In this document: in pieces, positions 42,601 through 52,509 of the stretch | How the letters are laid out: every line of letters starts with the position of its first letter | Position numbering within the stretch: the stretch's first letter is position 1 | Made by a program: the position numbers and the translations under genes | Origin: Linanthus parryae | Lineage: Eukaryota > Streptophyta > Magnoliopsida > Ericales > Polemoniaceae | Length of the DNA stretch: 64,000 bases | Reading direction: 5' to 3' | Assembly: GCA_023055425.1 (NCBI GenBank) | Contig: JALGPY010000010.1 | Location: 54,783,665 to 54,847,664, forward strand | The notes under the pieces: model-generated | Told to the model about the DNA's origin: nothing | Seen by the model: only the letters and a program-made list of their open reading frames with translations | Databases searched by the model: none

Positions 42601-43742
42601 ATCCACTGCCCCGTAGTGTCTTCTATGCCCCCTATACAGTTTCTTGCACGTATAAGCGTAGCTTTTTGGTGAAAAAATCTTGTGTTCCTATCACCGTGCT
42701 TCAGCCAGTCGATCCTTGATCGTTGGTGCCACATTTGCTCTTCTCGTTCTAACAACTCGTTGTAGTCCCTTTTTAACTGCCACTTCCTCTGCCTACTACG
42801 AGCAGTAAGGGGAGACGAGTCAATCTCCGCCAACTCCTTCCTGATCTGTGATGTCTGTCTTCTCACCGATCCAAACACGGTGCTTTCCCACCTCCTACAT
42901 TCCCCTGCCAGTCCCGCAAGACGCTTCTGGAAGTCCTGACCTGTGGAGATTATCCAGTTTTCCTTTATGAGGTCTTCGAAGCCCTCATGTCGGGTCCACA
43001 TGCGTTCGTACTGAAATCTTCTGCCATGGCTCAGATTGCTTCGATCACCCCACTGCACAGTTATAGGATGATGGTCTGAGTTGGGCCAATACACGTTTGT
43101 GACCCGAACTCCCCTATGATCGTCCTTCCATTTGGTTGTGGCCACAGCTCGATCTAACCTTTCTTTCACGTTTTCGTCCGTAATCCTGTTGTTGTTCCAC
43201 GTATGTAAGCTTCCCTCATAACCCAGATCGTGTAGATCAAGGTCGCTTAAAACTTCCTTGAAGTCAGCGATTTGGCTAAAGCTAACTTCTTTACCCCCTT
43301 CTTTTTCCTCGCTTGATGCTATGGCGTTGAAATCTCCCACGACAAACCACGAACTTTGTTGTCGTCTTGTTAGCCTTCTCAAGAGTTCCCAGGAGTGTCT
43401 CCTTTCTTCCTTCACCGGGTTTCCATAGAACCCCGTGAAGTGCCAAACAATACCATTTTCCTCTTGCACTGCCGCATCTATGTGATACCTCGTAGATGAT
43501 TGGATTGAGACTTTGATCGGGTCCTTCCACATAAGTCCCAGGCCCTCTTTTCGTCCATCCGAATCCACAAAGTGTCCATGTGCATACCCTACCTTCTTCC
43601 TTATTATCTCCATCGCACTTTTCGACTGCTTGGTTTCCATCAGGAACACCAAACTGGGAGCTTGATTCTTCATGAGGTCACGAAGAGATAGGAACGTGCT
43701 AGGGTTCCCAAGCCCCCGCACGTTCCAGCTGAGGAGATTCAT
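39627..43742 (-). pseudogene. LINE ORF2: endonuclease, reverse transcriptase, zinc finger, RNase H
   Basis: One frame of about 1370 codons is interrupted only by TAA at 40820-40818 and TAG near 40520. Residues 1-230 form an APE-type endonuclease (LSWNVRGLGN, FLMETK, VVGDFNA at about 136, SDHHPI). RT follows: SPNKAPGADGFNAGFF, LKIDMSKAYDRVEWQF, GLRQGCPLSPYLF, and an intact LFFADDSLFF catalytic box. A zf-RVT domain (FCPFCNKYTESSEH) lies near 40480. The RNase H tail has KSNYDGAWH, AELRAALLTIG and LEGDSTEV. The product nicks DNA and reverse-transcribes the LINE. The ATG overlaps the ORF1 stop as ATGA. The two stops lie after the RT, so the first 974 codons remain translatable. Confidence 0.85.
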
Positions 43743-45060
43743 TGTCCTTGGCGGGGTTGCGATGCAACCGCCGCCAATTTTTCGTCAAGAGATTTTGTCA
43801 CACTACCCACCCCTCTGTTACTGGCTTCCTTCCCTTCTTTGTTTTTTTGAGCCCCGATTGCACCCAGGTACCTTCGTTCCAAATCTAGCTGCTTGTTCCT
43901 TTTACTTGCTTCTTTTGTTTGTTGAGATGCCGGGCTCATCTCCGGGGAAGTCTTTCTCTTCGGGGAATTTGGTCTGGAATCCCCTTTCTGTCTAGTTCCC
44001 ACCCCCATTCCTACTCTTCTTGGTTCACCCGTCTGTCCTCTCATGCCTTCATCTCCTTCCCTTGTTTCTTCCGTAGTGATCACTGTCTCTACCGGCACTT
44101 GATCTGGTATCCCCCTTGTTTCTGCCTCGAACTGCGGGTTCTGGAACATCTGCACATCCTCCGGTAGTTGCCCCGGATTTGTTGTCATTGGATCCTCGGT
44201 TCCCACTTCTTCAATGTTCTTGTTCAGATCGAAAGGACCTTGGTTCGTTGTCTTTCTTTGTTAGCAGCCTCCGTCTTTTCTTTCCCTTGAGTTTTCACCT
44301 CCGTCCTTGGGCTTTTTGAGATCCTTCCCTTCCTCGGTGGCTGGTAGAGGAGCCAGTCTCCGTACGCCAGTTCCTCATCTGCTCCTTCTCCCTCCCCTAG
44401 GTGGTTACAACCTTCACTGTGATGATCTATAAAGCCGCACCACTTGCATACATTAGGGATTCTTTCATACTTGAAATCGAGCCATTTTTTCTCCTTCTTG
44501 ATGTTGACATACACCCCTCTTGGTAGCACCTCAAAGATTGGCATGCGAACTCGAACTCGGACGAAGTTTTTCAAACCCTCACTATCCACACGGGGGTCCG
44601 AATCGATGAGTACCCCTATGTTCTGTGCTTCTTTCTGTCCTCCTTCCTCCGTTGCTAGGTGGATTGGAAGGTTGTGGATTTGGACCCACACGTCCATTGT
44701 TTCGAAACTAGGGTTTGACGTCTCCTCGCCCAGAGACCAGGGTTTCATCATTAAGAGATTACCTTCATAAGCCCACGGTCCTCCCACACATATTCGTTCC
44801 ATCAAAGCTTTGGTCGGAAACTTGAAGACGAATGTGTTTCGGCTGACATAGAAGAAATCGACTAGTTCTCCTTTGTTCCAAACCCTCCTGAAGAAAGTCT
44901 TCATGGCTCTAGGGTTAACTTCTACTCCTGTCAACAGTCGTCTGATGATACACCATTCGAAGCCTTTCTCTGCGTTTGTGCAGAAATCATCATCGAAATC
45001 AATCTCCTTTGTCTCCTTCTCCGTATATCGGAAAGCATCGTAGGCCGCCGTCGCCGCCAT
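43739..45060 (-). pseudogene. LINE ORF1 (DUF4283-like, CCHC) with one frameshift
   Basis: ORF1 starts MAATAAYDAFRYTEKE at 45060 and shows the DUF4283-like fold (KGELVDFFYVSRNTFVFKF, GGPWAYEGNLLMMKPW, VWVQIHNLPIHLA). A zinc knuckle CKWCGFIDHHSEGC lies near 44450. A one-base frame change near 44240 shifts reading to a hydrophilic C-terminus (QGPFDLNKNIEEVGTEDPM) ending at 43739. The protein would coat LINE RNA. The TGA shares bases with the ORF2 start. Confidence 0.75.
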
Positions 45061-45298
45061 CGTTCTAGGGTTTCTTTAGGGTTCTCTCTTCACCTCCGAA
45101 GGTTCCGGAGTGTTTTCGAGAGAGAGAGATTAATTAAAGAAAGAAGAGAAATGGGGTTTTTTGGGGTTGATTTGGCTTCACGAGACAGACCTCTTCGTTA
45201 GAGTCTCTCCACATACATTTTTTCTAGTCTCATCTTCTTCTTCTCCACCTTCTTTTAGCCTTAAAAAAAACATTGATATTCAGCAAGTATTAACCATA

Positions 45299-45300
<2 letters not shown>

Positions 45301-45348
<48 letters not shown>
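45301..45348. repeat. (TA)n microsatellite, about 24 units
   Basis: A continuous TA run lies close to the 5' insertion end of the minus-strand LINE. Confidence 0.95.
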
Positions 45349-45352
<4 letters not shown>

Positions 45353-46954
45353 CAATGGAATAGGCTTCCCCTTGCGCCACATGGAATTAGAGAAGCAATA
45401 TTTACTTGCCATTTGTCATTTTATTCCTCCAAGTGGCATACATGTGACATTTTTATACCAATCAAAACTTGCCAAGTCAGAATTACTAACATGCATTCAT
45501 CCTATTTATTATTGTGTTAATAATTTAAATTTGAGTCAAACTCTTTGCTTTCCTGAGAAATCAATTTCTGAACAATTGTATGAAACTAATTCAATGTACC
45601 AATACACAGTGGAAATCTAGGGTCATATCTTAATCCAATAAAATGGTCCATGCATACAGATTCATGTGAATAAATTTAAGAGAAATTGATGTTTTATGAG
45701 CAAATAATCTGCTGAGGTTCACATAAAGAAGCAAATTACTTTCACTTTGTCCATGCACATGTGAAACAATTTATTTACTATGAACGGTTCAATTCTTAGC
45801 ATTTATGTTATTGCTTAAGTGGTTCACTTTATTTCCTCTAACCTTAAATCCAGCAATATTTTGCCATTCTAAATGAATTAGCAGCAATCTTTACTCATTA
45901 TCATGCATGTTTCTCCTTTAATATCCATTAAGCATCACTTCTTAGGTCAACTGTATTGTACTCATGCCTTCGTTTTATTGGATGTTATTGTAGATTACAG
46001 GTGCTCGAGATGTCACTGTAATGCAATCAAGTTTTTGACAGTAAAGACTCCTTGAATCAAAGCAATGAAATATGGATCGGTACCTTTTCTTAATTGGGTT
46101 TCTAATAGAGGTACGAAGATAATAGAAACACCATGTTCTCCTCCATCTCTTGATATTTTCTTAGCCTATTTAACAATATTATTCGGTACAAATAATTGTG
46201 GATTATTTCATCTTTGGAAAGAAAATTTCATTTATATGTCACATGTTATCTCTTTTATCTCGAAAATTCTGGAGTTACGTGAATGACTTCCTCCAATCAC
46301 TACCACATAGTCAACTTTCATTGCCTTATGATGGAGAAATTGTATAGGGGTCTTGGTTGAATATCTTAGTTATCTAGGATGCTTTCTTCAGTGCCAACAT
46401 AAAGTAAAAATGCCTATGTTTACCAACTTTTTTAGTAAATCTTTCATTTGGCACTGTCAACTTAGCTTGGAAAATTGTTTTAAGAAAGAAATTAGTATTC
46501 CTAATTTTAAATGTCTGTTTGTAGGGAAACTAAGAATGGACAATGCTATTTTTTACTATAAAAAAAATCAGTTGCAATTGTGATAGGGGTTACAATCTCG
46601 AGGCGTAAGCAACAGAATAAAGTTAATAAACATAGATTCTTCAAGACATTTCCAATTTGAATTTTTCATGATAATGGCCTTCATTGGTAACTATTTTTCT
46701 GTTTTCTTGAAATAGATCGGTTATTATTTTTCTAAGTCACCTCCACTAGTAATATTGGACGAAAAGTTAAAAAATATTTTAAAAAATATGACTTCATACT
46801 CTTAAATATAAAGTCAATAAGCACAACTTCTACAATCTATATGTTTCGAAAAGACGGTGTCTTTCCATTTTAAGAGAAATGGAAAAGATAAAACATTTTT
46901 TTTGTCTTTGAGGATGTAAAATTGATATTTCGAGATGCTCATTAATTCTAAATA
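45349..46954. other. Intergenic DNA, no gene seen
   Basis: AT-rich sequence with short frames of biased composition and no recognised motif, repeat or terminus. Confidence 0.5.
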
Positions 46955-47624
46955 GGGTAAAAGACATTTTCCACCCTCCATTTATGGAAAAAATATTTTT
47001 TGCCCCCTGATTTATGGACAAAATACTTTTTGCACCCCTGTAAGTGGATGGAGGGTGGAGATATACCACCCTTCTGTTACAATCCGTTAGTAGAGGGGTA
47101 CAAGCTGACTTTTCGTGACCATTTTACCCTTACAAATTGTGGACAAATAACACATTTTATTTATTTATTATTGAATTCATCATCTTCTTGGTGTTCTTGA
47201 GCATCACCACCACTACCCCCAAATCCTCACAGCCGCCGCCACCGCCACCACCACCGCCACCACCAACAAACAAACAACCACCCCCACCCCCCATCACTAC
47301 CAATCTAATCATATACCACCAAAATACAACCTAGCCAACACACCAATCTAATCATATACCACCAAAATACCATCGGCAATTCACCATCGGTAAAACCGGC
47401 CCAAAAACTAACAGTTTGGCTCATAAGCATCAAATCACGACCAGTTCTAAAATAGTGAGCCGTTCAACTGTCTTTATACTACAGTTGGGTTTGTCAATTC
47501 ACTTCATACTTTGATTTAGTACTTCTTTACTTGGTGGATGTAATGAATTTATCCTCCTCTATCGACTAGCAGTGGACAATTTCAACAAAAGTCTGCTATC
47601 AACCGACCGTTTGGCTCCCTCTTA

Positions 47625-47885
47625 CTACCTCCGTTTCTTCTCTATCATACCGTATTGACTTTTGTCACTATTTACTGGGTCACTTTGACCCGGTGATTTG
47701 TGCAGCAAAACGATGATTTTTTTTTTATAATTTTTTGATGGCGTTGTAGAGTAAAGGTTGTTCTATAACACGGTGAAAAAATTGTCAAAAAATCACATCG
47801 TTCTGCTATCCAAATCACCCGGTCAAAGTGACCCAGATACGAGTCAAAAAGTCAAACCGGTGTGATAGAGAAGAAACGGAGGTAG
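47625..47885. mobile_element. Stowaway MITE, 261 bp
   Basis: Near-perfect TIRs CTACCTCCGTTTCTTCTC and their complement continue through TATCA. TA lies on both sides (47623-47624 and 47886-47887). The interior shows further symmetry (GGGTCACTTTGACCCGG against CCGGTCAAAGTGACCC). Classic Tc1/mariner-derived MITE with no coding capacity. Confidence 0.9.
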
Positions 47886-47996
47886 TACTATGTAAAACCG
47901 ACCGAAAAAATCCAATTCAACAGCATCAACACCCATTCCCCCATCATTTCTCAGAAATAGATCGAGGTCCATGAAGCCAGATCGGATCTGGAAAAG

Positions 47997-47998
47997 AC

Positions 47999-48031
<33 letters not shown>

Positions 48032-48035
48032 GAGG
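47997..48035. repeat. (GA)n microsatellite
   Basis: GAGAGA run with two CA interruptions, in the interior of the probable long-TIR element. Confidence 0.9.
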
Positions 48036-48540
48036 AGGGGCTGAAGACCTTCCCTGATCTGTCACCCTCTCTCTCACTCTCCCCTGTTTTGCCGATCTCT
48101 CTCCCGGTTGGACCACTAGGACCCAGGCCGAGACCTCCCCAACCTCCTCTCTGCTTCGATTACTCTCCCTCTGCCCCGAAATTTTGGTTTCCTTTGTAGT
48201 ATCTTTTCTCGATCTGCAAGAGGAAGCTAAGAAGAGAAGAGGAAGTGAAGAAGTGACGAGATCTGGAGTCAGGGTCGTAGCCTTCGCCGCCCAAACTGAC
48301 GACGGCAGAGAGAGGGCAAACGGAACCACCACCCCATCTCCTTCTTCTTCAGCTTTTTCTTTCATCGTGAGATATACCACCAGTAAGAGAGAGATACGAA
48401 AGGGAGAGGCTAGGTTACAAATGAGATATGAGGAGAAAAAAATGTTTATATAGTAGTATAATTTTTCTCCAAAAGTGAGGGTAAATATGTCATTTAGCCA
48501 ACTCCGTTAGCTGCTAACTTAGCTCCATCCACTGATTAGA

Positions 48541-49435
48541 TTTCTAAACTTGGAAAATTAGTAATTATATTAATTTTGAAAATTAGTTATTGTACATCAT
48601 ACAAAAAAATCTTAATAAAATATTCTAAACTTGGAAAATTAGTAATTATGAATTATATTTGTTTCCTAATTTGTCAAGATTTGTAGGAATACTGTTTGCT
48701 TTTATTTCCAAGCTTATTTAGATTTTTCTTTCTCTCCAACTTTATGTTGCCTATATAAAGGAGGCTTGATATGTATTACTAGTTTATTATTTATTGAGGT
48801 TATACTATTTATTGAGGTTATACAATTGTTATATCTTTCTCCCCAGCAACAGATAGATGGAGTATTACTTGACGTTAGAGCTCATCGGGTTCATCGGTGT
48901 GGTGATGATAATATTTTTGCTTTGGCTATTATTTTGTGTGCTCAAGCCTGAAGCAGAGAGGGCTGGATAATAGGTCACACCATGCAGCGGATGGACCAGC
49001 TAGAGTGCGATTGTGGTAATTGGTAGGGAGTTAGTTAATTTAGGAGGAAAATTACTAGTAATTGTTAATTTGTTTCCCGAGTCTGTTTGTTAGGACCAAC
49101 GATTATAGTAGTGTGCTAGTAAACAGACACGTTCGTTCGTCTTCTCGAAATAAATAAATATTTTCTGCACTGGTCAGTTTGCACCTCCATCTCTTCTCTC
49201 TTCTCTTTGATGAATATATTCATACACAGGCATGTTATGGTAGTTTGTTGTTTGAATTCTGGATGTTTAGCCTTTGCGTATTTTATTTGGTTTCTGAATT
49301 TTGGCCCTCTGCGTTTCTTGTGTGAAATTACAAGTCGTTGGATTTGTCGATCGATCTATCTTATGAAGGAAATAAATCCTTGAGTAAAACAAGGGAATCA
49401 TACATACAGTTGTCTTGACCGTGCGTTCTAGATCT
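48541..49435. other. Unassigned DNA with LTR- or promoter-like features
   Basis: A CTATATAAAGG box near 48753 follows a TTTCTCTCC tract. A 19-base direct repeat (ATTTATTGAGGTTATAC) occurs near 48788 and 48808. An AAATAAATAAA signal lies near 49150. These suggest a decayed LTR or a small transcription unit; no paired ends or protein domain were found. Confidence 0.25.
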
Positions 49436-51515
49436 CACTACAAGAAATATCTCCTTTTGCGAGGGCACAATACTATAGCAAATAGAATAAATCGTCACAA
49501 AAGATAGTTTGCGAGGGCATTTTGCCCTTGCACGGCGTCGTAATAGGTGTGGTGGGAAAAAATCCTTTTATGACAATCCGTTGCAATTTAGGATTTTTGT
49601 GAGAGCCCAATACCGTCTCAAAACACGAGCTAGCCTTCGCAAAAAGCACTTTTAAGCGGGTTATATTGGGTCACAAAACCATGCTTTGTCGCAAAAGTTT
49701 CACTTGCGACAATAATGTCATATTGCAAAAAACAACTGGACACTCGAAAAATGAATTTTATGAGAGGTCAAAACCATTCTTGATAACTAGAGCTCTCATA
49801 CATTTGATATAAATATATCTGGCTGGTAAAACATAAAATAATCCAAGACATTGTAATTTGTGATATGATGAAATTGTATTTGGATCTAATAAAATAATGT
49901 ATACAAAGTGTGCTTCAAAAAGAAAAAATATTAGTATATCAAAAACTCACAATTGGACATCACTGACATAAGCTTCCTTAATATTGATACATGTCACGAA
50001 TTACAATAGTCCTACGAGGGACCGTTCTTTCACTGATCACAAAGTACAGTAAAGCTAATGAAGAAAGTAGAATATTATCAATTCATGAAAATTTCACTGA
50101 TGTGTAACTTCATATGAATATTTTTATTAACGGCGGGATCTATTATTCCATAAATGGAAAACAAACATTTCCATCTTCTTCAAAGGAATCGCAGTCAAGA
50201 TCTTTGCAATGTCAATTAGAATTATTTACCTGCAAGAGGAGTACAATTTCAAAGTTAGTTTAAAGATAACACGATGGAACAAAAAATTGAAGATCTGGAA
50301 TCATACAACAAAGGAATCTGTGCTTTTTGCCTCTTCGTTTCGCCGAGTCTCTCGCCAAAGGTCTAGTTCAGACCCATGTATAGCTTTCTTAAATTTGGTC
50401 GAACAATGTCAAATGATGCACAAACAACTCCCCTATCAGGTAAAAAAATTGAATAATAGACTAATAGTAGCATACACATAATGAAAGAAAATTATTAAGA
50501 AAAATATTTACAAGTAAGCTTACCTCTTGGTTCAAAACTGCTATCACTCCTAGTTTTTTCATTCGAACTCCTGGAGAGCACAAATACCCCATTAAATACT
50601 AATTTAAAAACAAATACACATAGGGTCTCACAACTTCAAGGAACCTATGAAGGAGAAAAATGCTAGAATAAATCCATATGGCACTGGCCAACCGCCTAGG
50701 AGAGGAACAAGAACCCCAAAGACAAACACATCCCTTTTCACTTCTTAACCAGAGATAGTACAGACTATACTTTTTTTTTTATATAAGTACAGACTATACA
50801 TAAAAAATGAAGAACAGGTAGAAGAATCCCTTAAAACGGGAAAATTTGAACAACACCCGATCAATGAGGTAAAAGATATACCTTACCGATGTCACAAGCA
50901 ACGGCCGCATCTGAACATGATAGGTCCATAATGTCTCTTTTCTATAGTCCCCACTAACGCAGAGGTCCAAGCGGTGCTCGAGCCATTTAACCCCAATCAT
51001 AACCGATCCTATGGATGGCCGATGTTTGGGTGCTTCAGGTAGGCTATCGGATTGGGGCCGATTGAGAGCGGCTATATATGAAGTGGAAGATGACGATTGT
51101 TGATCATGGGTGAAATTTCATGATCTGTAATCATGAAAAACAAAGAGAGCTAAGGAGTCGCCGACGCCAAGACGAACCCTAAACTACCCAGCGCCTCACT
51201 CTGATGTTGTATATGATTTCAATGAAATGATAATTATCATAAAAATTATGGACTTTTAGAGTTATTGGAGTGACTACCCCAAAGGTTTCATTGATTTTTG
51301 TTTCACGCCAAATATTTTGGATAAAATTTCTCTGAATCCATGTTTTTGTGACAACCCTCTTGTCTTCTGCGAAGATAAGGTCTCGTGATCGCAAAAGACA
51401 AACAAAATTTTAAAGAATTGTGATGGGGATTTTTTCTAATCGCAATAAAATCTATAGAGACCACATATTTTTGTCATCGCAAAATTGGTCGCAAATGACA
51501 TTATTTCTTGTAGTG
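49436..51515. mobile_element. Non-autonomous CACTA element, 2.1 kb
   Basis: The ends read CACTACAAGAAATATC and, inward from the right, CACTACAAGAAATAATG. Both sub-terminal regions (49440-49750 and 51350-51510) are filled with TTTTGCGA/TCGCAAAA motifs in opposite orientation, typical transposase-binding arrays of plant CACTA elements. The expected 3-bp duplication is not exact: TCT at the left and TGA at the right, although GATCT occurs within two bases on each side. No TNPD or TNPA domain was recognised in the interior. Confidence 0.75.
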
Positions 51516-51605
51516 TGATCTTCAGCGACAGACGTTACGCTGATTCATTAATTTGTGGTAACTCAGAGATGCTCAGTTTGTCTCTACATATGACGCAACA
51601 ACATT

Positions 51606-52020
51606 CTAATTTAAGAGCGAGCTAGTTTTCATTATTTTGAAGTAGGGCCAAGGAGTAAAACATCCAAACAGAAGACAACATGTTTTTAGCCTATACAATT
51701 CCACTGATACCCACTTTAGTTTGAACGGCATATATACAGAGCAGTTAGGATATACATTATTAGCTAATAGCTCCAACCGTTTAGCAATGGAAAATGGCAT
51801 CATGAAGGGGGACATAAAACAGGCAGGAAGGCTCGACAAGGTGTTCTAAATCAGAGTAACTCGGCCACCCTTCAAAAGATATTGCCACTTCCACCGAGCC
51901 AACTTCTGCTGATGACGCTCAACTATCTGATCCCACACCATAGTGTCCTTGTATTTTGCACCCCAAGTACCTGATCGGAAGCTGAGCAACCCATGCGCCC
52001 CAGAATGCTTGCAAACTCAT
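51606..52020 (-). pseudogene. LINE reverse-transcriptase fragment
   Basis: On the minus strand, AQLPIRYLG near 51975 is followed by a broken VWDQIVERHQQKLARWKW and LLKGGRVTLI near 51870, then SSLPACFMSPFMMPFSIAKR at about 51835. This is the conserved thumb region after the RT palm of plant L1-type LINEs. Stops and the absence of any upstream palm show it is a relic. The copia element inserts or abuts at its right side. Confidence 0.65.
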
Positions 52021-52024
52021 AAGT

Positions 52025-52361
52025 TGAGTTGGTGCCTTGAATTGGTCAAAGGCGGCCTAACCTTTTGTTTTCAACTTTGATTAGGAAATATTGGAAGTCA
52101 AAGGCGGTGGAGGATTAGTTAGGAAACAAGTTTGTTTCCAAATCACATTTGGAGACTTTAGGGATTTCCTACCACTATGTAAAGAACCTAGTAGTCACAT
52201 TATTAGGTATGCAAAAACATCATTGTAATTGTTCCTCTTAAGTGAATAAATGGTACTTTTTCGCCGTGGAGGTAGTTAGCAAATATTTTGTAAGCGAAAC
52301 ACGTTAAATTTCGTGTTCTTCTTTTATTCGTTCATTGTTCGTGAGGTGGTTTGTCATAACA
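52025..52361 (+). repeat. 5' LTR of the damaged copia element
   Basis: Ends ATAACA immediately before the primer site, as in the 34.3-kb element. It includes AACACGTTAAAT, also shared with that element (GTGAACCACGTTAAATA). The left edge is not fixed because the second LTR is absent. Confidence 0.55.
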
Positions 52362-52364
52362 AAC

Positions 52365-52376
52365 TGGTATTAGAGC
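52365..52376 (+). promoter_or_regulatory. Primer-binding site
   Basis: TGGTATTAGAGC differs at one position from the initiator tRNA-Met site TGGTATCAGAGC and lies three bases after the LTR end. Confidence 0.7.
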
Positions 52377-52509
52377 TCGGGTTTGTCGGTGTTTCAAGAT
52401 CAAGATCAAGGCGGAGCAAAGCTAGGGTTTCAAAACTTGGTAAAATCAAAGCTAGAGTTTTGCGATCTAGGTGGAGCACGCGACTAGGGTTCAAGATCCA
52501 CCAAGAACG

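Larger units (their letters stand above)
39573..45265 (-). mobile_element. Nearly intact L1-type LINE, 5.7 kb
   Basis: A 14-bp duplication AAAAACATTGATAT lies at 39559-39572 and exactly at 45266-45279. The 5' end is at high coordinates, with a leader of about 200 bp, then ORF1, ORF2 and a short 3' UTR ending in an A-run and TA-rich tail. Coding damage is limited to one frameshift in ORF1 and two stops in ORF2, much less than in the LINE at 12.7-19.5 kb. Confidence 0.85.
46955..48540. mobile_element. Probable decayed long-TIR (Mutator-like) element
   Basis: The left part (46955-47150) begins GGGTAAAAGACATTTTCC and includes GTGGATGGAG, CCGTTAG and CATTTTACCCTTA. Reverse complements of these words recur in the same nested order near 48470-48540. 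The outer part of the right repeat is missing and no duplication can be read. The interior resembles the Mutator-like elements at 22-28 kb: a CCGCCGCCACC tract, a GA repeat and leader-like sequence. Moderate inference only. Confidence 0.35.

Noticed and set aside
41071..43530. Additional short frames on both strands inside the minus-strand LINE
   Set aside because: They overlap ORF2, whose endonuclease and RT motifs establish the true frame.
45161..45349. Short plus-strand frame ending in repeated Ile-Tyr
   Set aside because: It runs through the LINE 5' leader into the (TA)n microsatellite.
48766..48951. Small plus-strand frame near a TATA-like box
   Set aside because: It contains a direct repeat and no recognisable motif; kept only as part of an unassigned region.
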